This document shows positions 1 through 8,489 of a stretch of DNA of 64,000 bases, piece by piece. Position numbers and translations under genes: made by a program. Position 1 is the stretch's first letter. Each line of letters begins with the position of its first letter. The DNA is taken from positions 62,001-126,000 of the forward strand of contig NZ_CABFWF030000015.1 of assembly GCF_902153245.2 (NCBI RefSeq), read 5' to 3'. The notes beneath the pieces were generated by a model. The model worked only from the letters and a program-made list of their open reading frames with translations, did no database searches and was not told the DNA's origin. Source of the stretch: Pseudorhizobium endolithicum. GTDB lineage: Bacteria > Pseudomonadota > Alphaproteobacteria > Rhizobiales > Rhizobiaceae.

Positions 1-189
1 GCCACAGAGCGCACGCATGCTGTCATCGACATAGACGGGAAGGGTTCCGGCCGGGTTCAGGGCCAGGAACTCGCGACGCTTTTCCCACGGCTGTTCTTCG
101 ACGAGTTCCGCCGGAAAGCCATATTCGGCCAGGATAAGGCGGACGAATCGCGAACTGGAGGACATGGGATGATGAAAGAGCGTGGGCAT
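1..189 (-). CDS. Glutathione S-transferase family protein (5' part only)
   Basis: The first 63 residues are present and the gene runs off the left edge. The start ATG is the reverse complement of 187-189. The N-terminus reads MPTLFHHPMSSSSRFVRLIL, followed by a GLN-type PAGTLPVYVDD segment. This is the thioredoxin-fold half of GSTs, with the cis-Pro before the strand that contacts glutathione. A Ser cluster at residues 9-12 sits where the catalytic Ser or Tyr is expected. The C-terminal helical domain lies outside the window, so substrate and subclass cannot be judged. It is divergent from uppP with a gap of about 160 bp. Confidence 0.85.
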   Translation of the reverse strand, partial: MPTLFHHPMSSSSRFVRLILAEYGFPAELVEEQPWEKRREFLALNPAGTLPVYVDDSMRALCG

Positions 190-348
190 CGATACGTGAG
201 CTTTACGAATACGGTATAGGAAGGAACGGCTGGATCGCGCTTCGCTGCATTAGCCCAGCTATATGGCTTTGGTAAGGGGCAAGGCAAGCGAAGGGCCTGT
301 TACGGTTCCCGAGCATCTTGTCGGCGTACCACCAATAAAGGATGAAGA

Positions 349-1155
349 ATGCCGGAACAATCTATCGTCAGCGCTCTCGTTCTCGGACTCATAGAGGGGC
401 TGACGGAGTTCATACCCGTGTCCTCGACCGCGCATGTCCTCCTCGCCGGCCATTTTCTCGGTTTCGAATCTCCAGGCAATACGTTCGCGGTGCTGATCCA
501 GCTGGGTGCCATTCTGGCGATCCTGCTCGTCTATTTCCGCAAGCTCCTGGACATCGCCCTTGCATTGCCGAGTTCGGAGAGGGCGCGGCGGTTCGTGCTG
601 ACGGTTCTCCTCGCGTTCCTGCCGGCAGCCCTCATAGGAGCGCTGGCGCACGGCATCATCAAGACGGTCCTGTTCGAAACGCCGGCGCTGATCTGCGTAG
701 TCCTCATCCTCGGTGGCTTCGTGCTGCTTGCGGTCGACCGCATGGCCATCCAGCCGAAATACACCGATATCATGGATTACCCACCGTCGCTGGCGTTCAA
801 GATCGGGCTCTTTCAATGCCTGGCGATGATACCCGGCACGTCCCGTTCCGGGGCCACCATCGTCGGGTCTCTCCTGATGGGAGCGGACAAGCGGTCCGCT
901 GCCGAGTTCTCCTTCTTCCTCGCCATGCCCACCATGCTCGGCGCCTTCACGCTCGATCTCTACAAGAACAGGGACATCATCCGCGCCGACGACGGACTCA
1001 TCATCGCAATCGGTTTCGTCGCGGCCTTCGTCATGGCGCTGGTGGTTGTCCGCTCGCTGCTCGATTTCGTCTCCAGCCGCGGTTATGCCCCGTTCGCCTG
1101 GTGGCGGATTGTCGTCGGGACGGCAGGGCTTATCGGACTGCTGCTCGTCGGGTAG
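349..1155 (+). CDS. uppP: Undecaprenyl-diphosphatase UppP (BacA family)
   Basis: A 268-residue polytopic membrane protein that dephosphorylates undecaprenyl pyrophosphate, recycling the lipid carrier used for peptidoglycan and other envelope glycans; in other bacteria it confers bacitracin resistance. The family's glutamate-rich signature is at the N-terminus ([16 protein letters not shown], about residues 13-28). The second signature, [10 protein letters not shown], lies at about residues 164-173 and carries the catalytic Ser/Arg region. Length matches the family (265-280). The start is preceded by AAAGGATGAAG. Its stop codon directly abuts the stop of the convergent small membrane-protein gene on the other strand. 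Confidence 0.97.
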   Translation: MPEQSIVSALVLGLIEGLTEFIPVSSTAHVLLAGHFLGFESPGNTFAVLIQLGAILAILLVYFRKLLDIALALPSSERARRFVLTVLLAFLPAALIGALAHGIIKTVLFETPALICVVLILGGFVLLAVDRMAIQPKYTDIMDYPPSLAFKIGLFQCLAMIPGTSRSGATIVGSLLMGADKRSAAEFSFFLAMPTMLGAFTLDLYKNRDIIRADDGLIIAIGFVAAFVMALVVVRSLLDFVSSRGYAPFAWWRIVVGTAGLIGLLLVG

Positions 1156-1317
1156 TCAGCGGCGGTCGGTGTGGTGGTAGAACAAGAAGTCGTAAGCAGC
1201 CATCGCCAGCGTGACGAGGAACAGGATGCCGAGGTCGACCCGCGGCACCCGCCACAAGAAGATGATGAGGAAGGCACACAGGGTGAGAAAGGCGAGCGAA
1301 GCCAGAATCCGGTGCAT
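1156..1317 (-). CDS. Small two-helix membrane protein, unknown function
   Basis: A predicted 53-residue protein starting MHRILASLAFLTLCAF. Two hydrophobic stretches (about residues 4-20 and 25-42) are split by an RVPRVD turn, and the tail is short, polar and His/Arg rich. The composition suits an inner-membrane hairpin protein. An upstream in-frame ATG at 1374 would add 19 Arg-rich residues, which looks less natural. It lies about 70 bp downstream of the TRAP large-permease gene on the same strand and may be co-transcribed with it. No family recognised. Confidence 0.6.
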   Translation of the reverse strand: MHRILASLAFLTLCAFLIIFLWRVPRVDLGILFLVTLAMAAYDFLFYHHTDRR

Positions 1318-1386
1318 GTCCTTGGTCCTTCTCCAAATCATGTCTGGCGTGCGCCGACGCCGCGACTGCGGCATCAGCGACGCACA

Positions 1387-2805
1387 TCAGCGGCCGTAAA
1401 CCTGGTCGGGCAGGTAGAAGACCAGTTGCGGAAACAGATAGACGATCACCATGCTCAGCACCACGAGCCCCATGAAGGGGAGCATGCCCCAGAAGATCTG
1501 GGTCAACTGCACATAGGGCGGCGCGATGCCCTTGAGATAGTAAGCCGACATCGCCATCGGCGGTGAGAGGAACGCCGTCTGCAGGTTGAGTGCTACCAGG
1601 ATGCCGAAGAACAGCGGATCGATGCCGAACATCGGCAGCAGCGGCAGGAAGATCGGCACGAAGATGACGATGATCTCTGACCACTCCAGCGGCCACCCCA
1701 GGATGAAGATGATCAGCTGCGCGAGCAGCAGGAACTGCAGGGGCGTCAGGTCCAGCCCCTGCACGAACTCGGAGATCACCTGTTCCCCGCCGAGATAGGC
1801 GAAGACCGAGGCGAAGGTATAGGAGCCGACGAAGAGCCAGCACACCATGGCCGAGGTCCGGATCGTCAGGTAGACGCTCTGCCGGATGCGGTCCCAGGTG
1901 AGCGCCCGGTAGGCCACCGCCAGCACCAGTCCGCCCAACGCGCCGATCGAGGCCGCTTCCGAAGGGGTCGCCAGACCGAAGAGGATGGATCCAAGCACGG
2001 CAAGGATCAGGAAGGCGAGTGGGAAGAAGGACGTCATCAGCATGACGAAGAGCTTGAGGAAAGGGACGTCAGGGACTTCCTCCTCGGTCGGTTTCGGAGC
2101 GACGCTCGGCTGAAGGATCGCACGGATCACCACATATGCGAGGTAGAGCCCGAGCAGCAGGAAGCCCGGAATGAGCGCCCCCGCGTAGAGGCGCACGATC
2201 GAGACTCCCGAGGTCGCCGCATAGACGATCAGCATGATCGAAGGCGGGATCAGGATGCCGAGCGTACCGCCCGCGCAGATGATGCCTGCGGCGAAGGAGT
2301 GGTTGTAGCGCACCTTCAGCATGGCCGGGAAGGCGAGCAGGCCCATAAGCGTCACCACGGCGCCGACGATGCCGGTCGCGGTCGCGAACAGGCCGCAGGT
2401 GATGAGCGCGGCCACCCCCATGGAACCGGGAAGGTTCTTCGAGGCGATGTTGAGCGTGGTGAACAGCCGGTCGACGATATTCGCGCGCTCGACGATGTAG
2501 CCCATGAACAAGAAGAGCGGGATGGCCGTCAGCACGTCGTTGGCCATCACCGAATAGGTCTGGTTGACGAACAGGTCGAAGATGCGGTTGTTGAAGAAGC
2601 CCTCGGCCCACAGGCTGATGCTGTCCCACCAGCCGGCATTCTCGTCCAGCCGGTTGAAGGCCCGCCACATGCGGCCCGGCTCGTAATAGGCATAGTATCC
2701 GAACCCGATACCCATGGCCATCAATGTGAAGGCGATGGGAAAGCCAAGGAAGATGATGAAAATGAACAGGCCAAGCATGGTCATGGCCACTTGCGGATCA
2801 GTCAT
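1387..2805 (-). CDS. TRAP transporter large permease subunit (DctM-type)
   Basis: A 472-residue protein with about 12 hydrophobic segments, the channel-forming subunit of a tripartite ATP-independent periplasmic (TRAP) transporter, which imports organic acids using an ion gradient. The DctM-family region AGGTLGILIPPSIMLIVYA lies near residues 200-220, and further Gly/Pro-rich re-entrant segments follow. The start ATG (complement of 2803-2805) overlaps the stop of the small permease gene in an ATGA junction, so an open frame extending to 3348 is not part of the gene. The best-fitting subfamily is the FcbT3/COG4664 type annotated for mannitol/chloroaromatic or 2-oxo acids. The actual substrate is unknown. 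Confidence 0.95.
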   Translation of the reverse strand: MTDPQVAMTMLGLFIFIIFLGFPIAFTLMAMGIGFGYYAYYEPGRMWRAFNRLDENAGWWDSISLWAEGFFNNRIFDLFVNQTYSVMANDVLTAIPLFLFMGYIVERANIVDRLFTTLNIASKNLPGSMGVAALITCGLFATATGIVGAVVTLMGLLAFPAMLKVRYNHSFAAGIICAGGTLGILIPPSIMLIVYAATSGVSIVRLYAGALIPGFLLLGLYLAYVVIRAILQPSVAPKPTEEEVPDVPFLKLFVMLMTSFFPLAFLILAVLGSILFGLATPSEAASIGALGGLVLAVAYRALTWDRIRQSVYLTIRTSAMVCWLFVGSYTFASVFAYLGGEQVISEFVQGLDLTPLQFLLLAQLIIFILGWPLEWSEIIVIFVPIFLPLLPMFGIDPLFFGILVALNLQTAFLSPPMAMSAYYLKGIAPPYVQLTQIFWGMLPFMGLVVLSMVIVYLFPQLVFYLPDQVYGR

Positions 2806-3386
2806 TCCTTGCCCCCGGCCAGTTCGGCTTGCTTTTCCCGAATAAGGATCTCCTCGGTCTCCTCTATATCCACCTCTGCCTCGAACCAGCGCCCGTCGCG
2901 AAGGCAGAGGATGCAGCGGAGCACCTGGGCGATGCCCTGGATGAAGAGGAGGATTCCAGCAGCGGCCATCACCGTCTTGAACTGGTAGATCGGGATGCCG
3001 GCAGGGCTGTTGATGCTGACCTCGCCATAGCTCCACGAGCGCGCGGCATATTTCCATCCGGTGAAGATGAGTGCCGTGACGCCGGGGAAGAAGAAGATCA
3101 GGTAGAGGACGAGGTCGAGCGCCGCCTGCGTGCGCGGCTTCCAGAGGCGGTAGAGGAAATCGCCCCGCACATGGCCGCCGAGCGACAGCGTATAGGCCCC
3201 GCCCATCATGAACAGCGTGCCGTACATGATGAAGGAGAGGTCGAGCGCCCAGGGCGTCGGCCGGTTGAGGAGGTAGCGGACGAAGACCTCGAAGCTCGTG
3301 CCGAAGGTCATGAGGATGATCAGCCAGGCGAATGCCTTGCCGAACCACGCCGACGTGGCGTCTGCAAAACGTATGAATGCCAGCAT
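2802..3386 (-). CDS. TRAP transporter small permease subunit (DctQ-type)
   Basis: A 194-residue membrane protein with about four transmembrane helices, including SFEVFVRYLLNRPTPWALDL in the first half, a sequence type characteristic of DctQ subunits. It pairs with the large permease to form the membrane part of the TRAP system. The start chosen is MLAFIRFADATS at 3386, preceded by GGAAAG; an upstream ATG at 3428 would add a Lys/Arg segment that does not resemble the family. The acidic C-terminus (EVDIEETEEIL) is cytoplasmic in the expected topology. Translation is coupled to the downstream large subunit through a 4-bp overlap. Confidence 0.93.
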   Translation of the reverse strand: MLAFIRFADATSAWFGKAFAWLIILMTFGTSFEVFVRYLLNRPTPWALDLSFIMYGTLFMMGGAYTLSLGGHVRGDFLYRLWKPRTQAALDLVLYLIFFFPGVTALIFTGWKYAARSWSYGEVSINSPAGIPIYQFKTVMAAAGILLFIQGIAQVLRCILCLRDGRWFEAEVDIEETEEILIREKQAELAGGKE

Positions 3387-3465
3387 GATGGACGTCTTTC
3401 CGTGTCGGGTGGAAGGCGGCAGGAGCATGAGCCCCTGCCGTTTCGATGCCGCCGGCCGGACGCCG

Positions 3466-4599
3466 TCAGAGCTTCAGCTTGTTCGGGAAGTAGTGATTGT
3501 AGGCAAGCGTGTAGTCCGGAGAGGCCATCAGTTCGAAATAGGTGACCCGCTCCACCCAGGCACGCTGGCTGTCGAGCACCTTCTTCATGAAGGCGTCCTT
3601 TTCCAACTCGACGATCAGGTCGTCCCAGGCCTTGATCTGTGCGTCGAGGATTTCCTTTGGCGTGCGATGCACGTTGACGCCGGCCTCGTTCTGCAGCTTC
3701 AGGAGATCCGCCGAATAGTTGTCCATGGCCGATGCCGTATTGGCAGTGGATGCCGCCTCAACCGCATAACGGACAATGGCCTGCAGGTCCGGCTCTAGGT
3801 CTTCGTAGAAGTCACGGTTGAAAATGAACTCGAAGCATTCCGAAGCCTGGTGGTAGGACGACAGATAGTAGTGCTTCGCGACGTCCTGTGCTCCGAAGCG
3901 AATGTCGGAGGATGGGTTGTTGAACTCGAAGGCGTCGATGACGCCGCGTTCCATTGCCGGAACGATTTCGCCCCCCGGCAACTGTGCAACCGACATCCCC
4001 ATCGCCTGCATCAGGTCGGCGGCAAGCCCGACGGTGCGGTACTTGAAGCCGTTGATGTCGGCAACGGTATTGACCTCTCCCTTGAACCAGCCGAAGGGTT
4101 GGGCAAACATCGGGAAGCCCATGAAGCCGACGACGTCGAGACCCAGGATGTCCTGCTGCAGCTCACGATAGAATTCCGCGCCGCCACCGGCATAGAACCA
4201 GGAGAGCATGGTCGTAGCCGAGCCGCCGAAGACCGGGCCGGTTCCGAACAGCGATGCGGCCTTGTGCTTGCCGTACCAGTAGGCGGGTACGGAGTGGGCG
4301 GCGTCGATCACGCCGTCGTGGCACGCATCGAGAACCTGGAACGCTCCGACGACCGCGCCGGCAGGCAGGAGGTCGACGGTCAGGCGACCACCCGACATGG
4401 CCTGCACCCGTTCCGTATACTGCCGGGCAAAGTCCATCCAGATGTCGGACGCAGGCCAGGAGGTCTGCATCTTCATCACCATCGGTGATTGCGCGAGCAC
4501 TGCCGGTGCGGCAAGCGTCCCGGCGGCTGCACCACCAGCAGTTGCACTAATTTTCAGGAATGAACGGCGCGTATGCGCCTTGTTCTCAGGCTCATGCAT
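3466..4599 (-). CDS. TRAP transporter substrate-binding protein (DctP/TakP/FcbT1-like)
   Basis: A 377-residue periplasmic binding protein with a twin-arginine signal (RRSFLK at about residues 11-16, then an Ala-rich stretch ending APAVLAQ). That suggests Tat export of a folded protein. The mature part begins with MKMQTSWPASDIWMDF and contains GGEIVPAMERGVIDAFE, the conserved region with the Arg that binds the ligand carboxylate in this superfamily. The start has a strong GGGAGG ribosome-binding site. It is the first gene of a binding protein > small permease > large permease operon. The subfamily resembles 2-oxo-acid or mannitol/chloroaromatic TRAP proteins, but substrate is inference. No regulator gene is adjacent. 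Confidence 0.93.
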   Translation of the reverse strand: MHEPENKAHTRRSFLKISATAGGAAAGTLAAPAVLAQSPMVMKMQTSWPASDIWMDFARQYTERVQAMSGGRLTVDLLPAGAVVGAFQVLDACHDGVIDAAHSVPAYWYGKHKAASLFGTGPVFGGSATTMLSWFYAGGGAEFYRELQQDILGLDVVGFMGFPMFAQPFGWFKGEVNTVADINGFKYRTVGLAADLMQAMGMSVAQLPGGEIVPAMERGVIDAFEFNNPSSDIRFGAQDVAKHYYLSSYHQASECFEFIFNRDFYEDLEPDLQAIVRYAVEAASTANTASAMDNYSADLLKLQNEAGVNVHRTPKEILDAQIKAWDDLIVELEKDAFMKKVLDSQRAWVERVTYFELMASPDYTLAYNHYFPNKLKL

Positions 4600-4646
4600 C
4601 GATTTCTCCTCCCAATCGGGCGGGCTTTTGCCCTTCTCCCACGATC

Positions 4647-4675
4647 AGTATTGAGGAAAAATCTGCAGACATCAA
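4647..4675 (-). promoter_or_regulatory. Candidate sigma-70 promoter of the TRAP operon
   Basis: On the minus strand TTGATG (4675-4670) is followed after 17 bp by AATACT (4652-4647), a fair match to -35/-10 elements. It places transcription start near 4640, about 40 nt before the binding-protein ATG. Seen by eye only. Confidence 0.4.
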
Positions 4676-4683
4676 TACGCACA

Positions 4684-4710
4684 GGCCACGTCGGCTTCAA
4701 TTTGACGTGG
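4684..4710. promoter_or_regulatory. Perfect 8-bp inverted repeat upstream of the TRAP operon
   Basis: GCCACGTC (4684-4691) and GACGTGGC (4703-4710) are perfect inverted arms around an 11-bp AT-rich spacer. The element lies just upstream of the candidate -35 box of the TRAP operon and about 35 bp past the end of a small gene on the same strand. There is no T-tract, so an operator or activator site fits better than a terminator. Confidence 0.45.
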
Positions 4711-4743
4711 CGGTGCAAACAGGTCCGGAAGGGGAGGTTGGTT

Positions 4744-4908
4744 CTATCGAGCAGACGCGCCCGGTATCGAGCCCGTTGCACAGGGATCGACGCCATAGGC
4801 GGGAGCGCACTTGCCGCTGCCCGTTGCACCCGTTTCCGGTGCGATGAAGGAGCCGACGAGGATCGTCAGCGCCGCACACGCAAAAAAGAGTGCGATGGGC
4901 TTGCCCAT
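4744..4908 (-). CDS. Small secreted or membrane protein, unknown function
   Basis: A predicted 54-residue protein starting MGKPIALFFACAALTILVG, with one hydrophobic helix or signal segment (about residues 4-23). A short polar tail contains two Cys in GKCAPAYGVDPCATG. A longer frame starting at 4986 adds a charged segment with poor protein character. It lies upstream of the TRAP operon on the same strand, separated by a perfect inverted repeat. No family recognised; the two spaced Cys suggest a periplasmic disulfide. Confidence 0.55.
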   Translation of the reverse strand: MGKPIALFFACAALTILVGSFIAPETGATGSGKCAPAYGVDPCATGSIPGASAR

Positions 4909-5065
4909 GGAAGAATGCCTTTCAGAGAAAGTGATTGAGCGTTGATTTCGCTGCAGCCGTGTATGATCCGGCCACGCCATTTTCAATAGAGGAACTTGCT
5001 GAATCCGTGGTTAATGCGCAGGACTCGCTTACAGTGCGGCGTTTGCGCCACATGACCGGAAGCAG

Positions 5066-5087
5066 GCGGCGGATGGCGTTCCGCCGC
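5066..5087 (-). terminator. Hairpin downstream of the NDUFA9-like gene
   Basis: GCGGCGGA (5066-5073) pairs with TCCGCCGC (5080-5087) around a 6-nt loop, 15 bp beyond the stop of the minus-strand NDUFA9-like gene. The stem is strong but no U-tract follows, so this is a terminator-like hairpin rather than a textbook intrinsic terminator. Confidence 0.5.
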
Positions 5088-5102
5088 TCAACCGAAACGA
5101 TC

Positions 5103-6083
5103 TCAGGCTGCCTTGCCGCTGTTCGTGAACTGTCCCTGAGGGCGGTACTGCACGAGGTAGGAGGAGACTACCGAGGTGAGAAGCGTCGGGCGGATGCCCA
5201 TGCCCTCCAGCGTGCGCCCCTCGCGGATGGCCTCTTCCGATACGATGTTGTCCCGCTTCAGCAGCGTGACCTGATCGCTGGTGATCGGCGGCTTGATGAA
5301 GGGGATCAGCGACGCGATGCTGCCGATCATCGACGCAATGCCGAACGGCAGGGAAATCAGCGGACGCTTGCGCGCCGTTGTCCGCAGCACGATCTCCATG
5401 CACTCGCGGAAGCTCAGAACCTCCGGCCCTCCCAATTCATAGACGCGGCCGCCCGCCAGGACGCCGTCGACCCCGAGCGCCACCGCCTGAGCGACATCCC
5501 CGACATAGACGGGCTGGAACTTCGTCTTCCCGCCGCCGATCAGAGGGAGCGCCGGGAACATCTTCGCCATCGCCGCGAACTTGTTGAAGAAGCTGTCCTC
5601 GGGGCCGAAGACGATCGACGGGCGCAGGATCACCGCATCGGGAACGATCGACAGGATGGCGGCTTCCGCGCGCCCCTTGCTCCGGGCGTAGGACGAGTCC
5701 GACTCCTTGTCGGCACCGATCGCCGAAACATGCACCAGCTTGGCGCCGGCGGCGCGCGCGGCTTCGGCAACGGCACGACCGCCGAAGTCTTGCACCGCGT
5801 CAAAGGAGTTGCGACCGCTTTCGAACAGGATGCCGACGCAGTTGACCACGAAGGAGGCGCCTTCGACCGCGCGGTCCACCGATTGACGGTAGCGCAGGTT
5901 TGCCTGCACCAGCGCGATCTGGCCTACATATCCGTAGGGTAGCAGGAAGCCCGCGAGATCCGGGCGGCGGACGGCTACGCGAATGCGGTAGCCGCGCTTC
6001 ACCAGGGACCGCACCACATGGCGCCCGACGAAGCCCGATCCTCCGAAGACGGTGACGAGGGGCGGCAGGTTGGACACGGTCAT
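5103..6083 (-). CDS. Complex I NDUFA9 subunit family protein (atypical SDR)
   Basis: A 326-residue NAD(P)-binding Rossmann protein. The glycine motif FGGSGFVGRHVV is at about residues 13-24. Family features follow: FVVNCVGILFESG, HVSAIGADKESDSSYARSKGRAE with the Tyr/Lys pair, and ILRPSIVFGPEDSFFNKFA. Alphaproteobacterial homologues resemble the mitochondrial complex I accessory subunit NDUFA9 and are usually encoded near uppP or a GST gene, as here. A role in NADH dehydrogenase assembly or stability is inferred from family membership. Reduced Tyr-xxx-Lys conservation is normal for the group. It is the last gene of the minus-strand run from pmtA. Confidence 0.92.
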   Translation of the reverse strand: MTVSNLPPLVTVFGGSGFVGRHVVRSLVKRGYRIRVAVRRPDLAGFLLPYGYVGQIALVQANLRYRQSVDRAVEGASFVVNCVGILFESGRNSFDAVQDFGGRAVAEAARAAGAKLVHVSAIGADKESDSSYARSKGRAEAAILSIVPDAVILRPSIVFGPEDSFFNKFAAMAKMFPALPLIGGGKTKFQPVYVGDVAQAVALGVDGVLAGGRVYELGGPEVLSFRECMEIVLRTTARKRPLISLPFGIASMIGSIASLIPFIKPPITSDQVTLLKRDNIVSEEAIREGRTLEGMGIRPTLLTSVVSSYLVQYRPQGQFTNSGKAA

Positions 6084-6180
6084 GGCATGCTCCGGGAGCT
6101 AACGGGATGAAATTGTCAGCCGTCTCTTAGACCAAATGTCTTGCAACGGGAAGCAGAAGAAACGCCGCATCTGACGGACG

Positions 6181-6468
6181 TCAGATGCTTTCCACGACCA
6201 CCATCTCGGCATCGGCGCATTCCTGCCGGATCTTCGCAGCGGCCTGATATTCAGGGGAATTGTAGCAGTCGACGGCCGCCTGCAGCGACGGGAATTCGAT
6301 GACGACGTTGCGGGCGCGCGCCTTGCCTTCCAGTTCCGCGAACTGGCCGCCGCGGGCGAGGAAGTTTGCGCCGAACCGCTCGAAAGCAGGCTTGGCGGTG
6401 CTGACATAGTCCTTGTAGCGCTCCGGGTCACGGACATCGACGCGGGCGATCCAGTATCCTTTCGGCAT
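6181..6468 (-). CDS. DUF1330 domain protein
   Basis: A 95-residue protein filling a single DUF1330 domain, a dimeric alpha/beta-barrel (ferredoxin-like) fold. It begins MPKGYWIARVDVRDPERYKD, with the typical ARNVVIEFPSLQAA and CYNSPEYQ segments. Function is unknown for the family; no catalytic residues are established. It starts 24 bp after the pyrF stop with a GGAGGAGAAG ribosome-binding site, so it is likely co-transcribed with pyrF. Confidence 0.93.
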   Translation of the reverse strand: MPKGYWIARVDVRDPERYKDYVSTAKPAFERFGANFLARGGQFAELEGKARARNVVIEFPSLQAAVDCYNSPEYQAAAKIRQECADAEMVVVESI

Positions 6469-6492
6469 GTTTCTTCTCCTCCTGTTTTGAAA

Positions 6493-7185
6493 CTAGAGCG
6501 CGCCTGCCATTTCGGCGAGGATCGCTTTTGCCGCCGCCCTCGGATCCTGCGCCTTGACGATCGGGCGGCCGACGACGAGATGACTCGATCCGGAACGCAG
6601 GGCCTCGGCCGGCGTCATGACCCGCTTCTGGTCGCCGGCATCGCTGCCGGCGGGCCGTATTCCTGGAGTGACGACGGCCATGCCCTCACCCACGATCGCG
6701 CGGACACCTGCTGCTTCCTCGGCCGAGCAGACAATCCCGCCCATGCCGGCCTCCCGAGCCTGTTCGGCACGGCGCAGTACGAGGCTCCTAGGATCGCAAT
6801 CGTAACCTGCCTCCCGCAAGTCGGCTTCGTCCATGGACGTCAGGACGGTCACGCCGAGCAGGGTGAGTTCTGAGCCTTTGGCTGCCTCGACGGCGGCCCG
6901 CATGGCCTTCGGATAGGCGTGCAGGGTCAGCATGGTGACGCCCATCCTGGCGATGTTCTCCACGCCCTTGGCAACGGTGTTGTCGATGTCGAGAAGCTTC
7001 ATGTCGAGGAAGACCTTCTTGCCCCCTTGGATCAGTTCGCGTGCGAGGTCCAGACCGCCTGCAAAGACGAGTTGGTAGCCGATCTTGTAGAAGGAGATGT
7101 CTTCGCCGAGCGTGGAAATGATCGATCGGGCCTCGCCGACCGTCGGGATGTCGAGGCCAACGATCAGGCGATCACGCACGTCCAT
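6493..7185 (-). CDS. pyrF: Orotidine 5'-phosphate decarboxylase
   Basis: A 230-residue OMP decarboxylase, last step of UMP synthesis. The catalytic signature [16 protein letters not shown] is seen near residues 57-72 with the Asp/Lys/Asp network, and [22 protein letters not shown] forms the phosphate-binding loop region. Size fits the bacterial family. The start [12 protein letters not shown] at 7185 is preceded by GGAAGGGATTGG; upstream in-frame codons belong to the overlapping phosphatase gene. It overlaps that gene by 14 bp and precedes the DUF1330 gene in one minus-strand run. Confidence 0.97.
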   Translation of the reverse strand: MDVRDRLIVGLDIPTVGEARSIISTLGEDISFYKIGYQLVFAGGLDLARELIQGGKKVFLDMKLLDIDNTVAKGVENIARMGVTMLTLHAYPKAMRAAVEAAKGSELTLLGVTVLTSMDEADLREAGYDCDPRSLVLRRAEQAREAGMGGIVCSAEEAAGVRAIVGEGMAVVTPGIRPAGSDAGDQKRVMTPAEALRSGSSHLVVGRPIVKAQDPRAAAKAILAEMAGAL

Positions 7186-7771
7186 GTTCCAATCCCTTCC
7201 ATTCTTCCATCGGCGTCCAGTCGCATGTCGCGATCCTGTCCGCAAGGGAGAAGGCGAAGAGATTGCCGCCGCCGGCGGGTTGGTCGCGGTCGCGGGAAAT
7301 CCAGGCGCCGGAGAGGTGGCACTTCAGCAAGGTGCCGACGCCCCCATGGCCGACAAAGGCGATGGGCATGGTGGGATCGTGACCGTCGAGGATGCGGGTG
7401 ACCGCACGGACGATCCGGGCCTGCGCGTCGATGGCGCGTTCCCAGCCGCGGAAACTCTCGTCGGGATGGGCAAAGAACCGGTCGGCCGCGCTCTCGAACT
7501 CGGCAGGCGGGAGGAAGCCGGTCGCGCTGCGGTCGTTCTCGTGCATGTCCGGAACGACCTCCACGGCAGCATCGGAAAAACTGGCGAGAAGCTCGGCCGT
7601 TTCCACGGCCTTCCTTTCGGTGCTCGAAACGATCCTTTGCAGCGTCACGGCCCACGGAAGTTGCGCCGCCTTCAGCGCCCGGCTCCGACCGATATCCGAC
7701 AGTTCCCAATCCGGCACGGGAACCGCCGGATCGATATTCACCTGCGGGTGTGTGACGTAGACGCCGAACAT
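7172..7771 (-). CDS. Histidine phosphatase superfamily protein, variant RHG motif
   Basis: A 199-residue branch-1 histidine phosphatase fold protein. Residues 6-10 read THPQV where the superfamily has RHGE, so the phospho-acceptor His (residue 8) is kept but the preceding Arg is Thr. Other active-site elements are visible: [12 protein letters not shown] with the second Arg, HEND, and the distal His in [11 protein letters not shown]. Activity on a phosphate ester is therefore plausible but not certain. It starts 4 bp after the pmtA stop and overlaps pyrF by 14 bp, which indicates a shared transcript. Substrate unknown. Confidence 0.85.
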   Translation of the reverse strand: MFGVYVTHPQVNIDPAVPVPDWELSDIGRSRALKAAQLPWAVTLQRIVSSTERKAVETAELLASFSDAAVEVVPDMHENDRSATGFLPPAEFESAADRFFAHPDESFRGWERAIDAQARIVRAVTRILDGHDPTMPIAFVGHGGVGTLLKCHLSGAWISRDRDQPAGGGNLFAFSLADRIATCDWTPMEEWKGLEHGRA

Positions 7772-7775
7772 GGGG

Positions 7776-8369
7776 TCAGCCCCGGCTGTAGACCCAGAGC
7801 TGCGCCGGCGGAATGTTGCGCACGACGAAGTCCAGGTGCTTGATCTGGAAGCGGTCCGGCCGGGCATCGATGGGAGAGACCGGGCTGTAGGTGATCTGCA
7901 CGACGGGACGGCCAGGCGGCATGCGGTCGAGCAGGTCCTCGAGCAGGGCGATGCGCTTTTCCATCGGGAAGCTCAGCATGGGGATTGCGGAAATGACGGC
8001 GTCGAATTGCTGGTCCTTCCGCTCGCCGAGGGTCCGGTCGAGATCGAAGGCGTCGCCGTTTATGAAGTGCACGCCCGGAATTGTCCGCTTGAGGTGCTGG
8101 TAGAAATCCGTCGAATACTCGATCGAGATGATGTTTCCCGGCGCAATCCCGCGGTGGATGATCGCCTTGGTGATGATGCCGGTCCCCGGACCCAGTTCGA
8201 GCACCGGAAGCCCCGAGGCGGGATTGATGACGCTTGCCATCCGTCGCGCCGTGACGCCCGACGTCGGGAGAATGGCACCCACGCTCTTTGGCCCGTCGAT
8301 CCAGCCCTTGAAGAACCTGATCTCCTCATCGAACTTCCGGCCCAGTCGCTCCTTCAGGCGCAATTCCAT
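7776..8369 (-). CDS. pmtA: Phosphatidylethanolamine N-methyltransferase (Sinorhizobium type)
   Basis: A 197-residue class I SAM-dependent methyltransferase matching the PmtA type that converts phosphatidylethanolamine to phosphatidylcholine in three methylations. Motif I, VLELGPGTGIITKA, is at about residues 56-69; SIEYSTDFY is the acidic motif II and INGDAFDLD the post-motif. The N-terminus (KFDEEIRFFKGWI) and C-terminus (VRNIPPAQLWVYSR) are highly characteristic of rhizobial PmtA. The protein is soluble and presumed membrane-associated. It leads a tight operon-like run with the phosphatase-fold gene, pyrF and DUF1330, and follows dnaN's terminator. Confidence 0.94.
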   Translation of the reverse strand: MELRLKERLGRKFDEEIRFFKGWIDGPKSVGAILPTSGVTARRMASVINPASGLPVLELGPGTGIITKAIIHRGIAPGNIISIEYSTDFYQHLKRTIPGVHFINGDAFDLDRTLGERKDQQFDAVISAIPMLSFPMEKRIALLEDLLDRMPPGRPVVQITYSPVSPIDARPDRFQIKHLDFVVRNIPPAQLWVYSRG

Positions 8370-8455
8370 TCTTCTCTCCTCCTTGGTCAGCTTGGGTTCA
8401 TGTGGCGTCGATGGCGCAAAAACAAAACCGGATGTCGCACCAAGAAAACGGCATG

Positions 8456-8482
8456 AAAAAAGCGGCAGGTTTCCCGGCCGCT
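8456..8482 (-). terminator. Intrinsic terminator of dnaN
   Basis: On the minus strand AGCGGC and GCCGCT form a hairpin with a 10-nt loop followed by a run of T (complement of the A-run at 8456-8461), just after the dnaN stop at 8490. This is a good intrinsic terminator. Confidence 0.8.
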
Positions 8483-8489
8483 TTCTGGT

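Noticed and set aside
1387..3348. A single 653-residue TRAP permease fusion
   Set aside because: The extra N-terminal part lies out of frame over the DctQ gene and is Arg/Pro-rich. The ATGA overlap and family length support two separate genes, with the large subunit starting at 2805.
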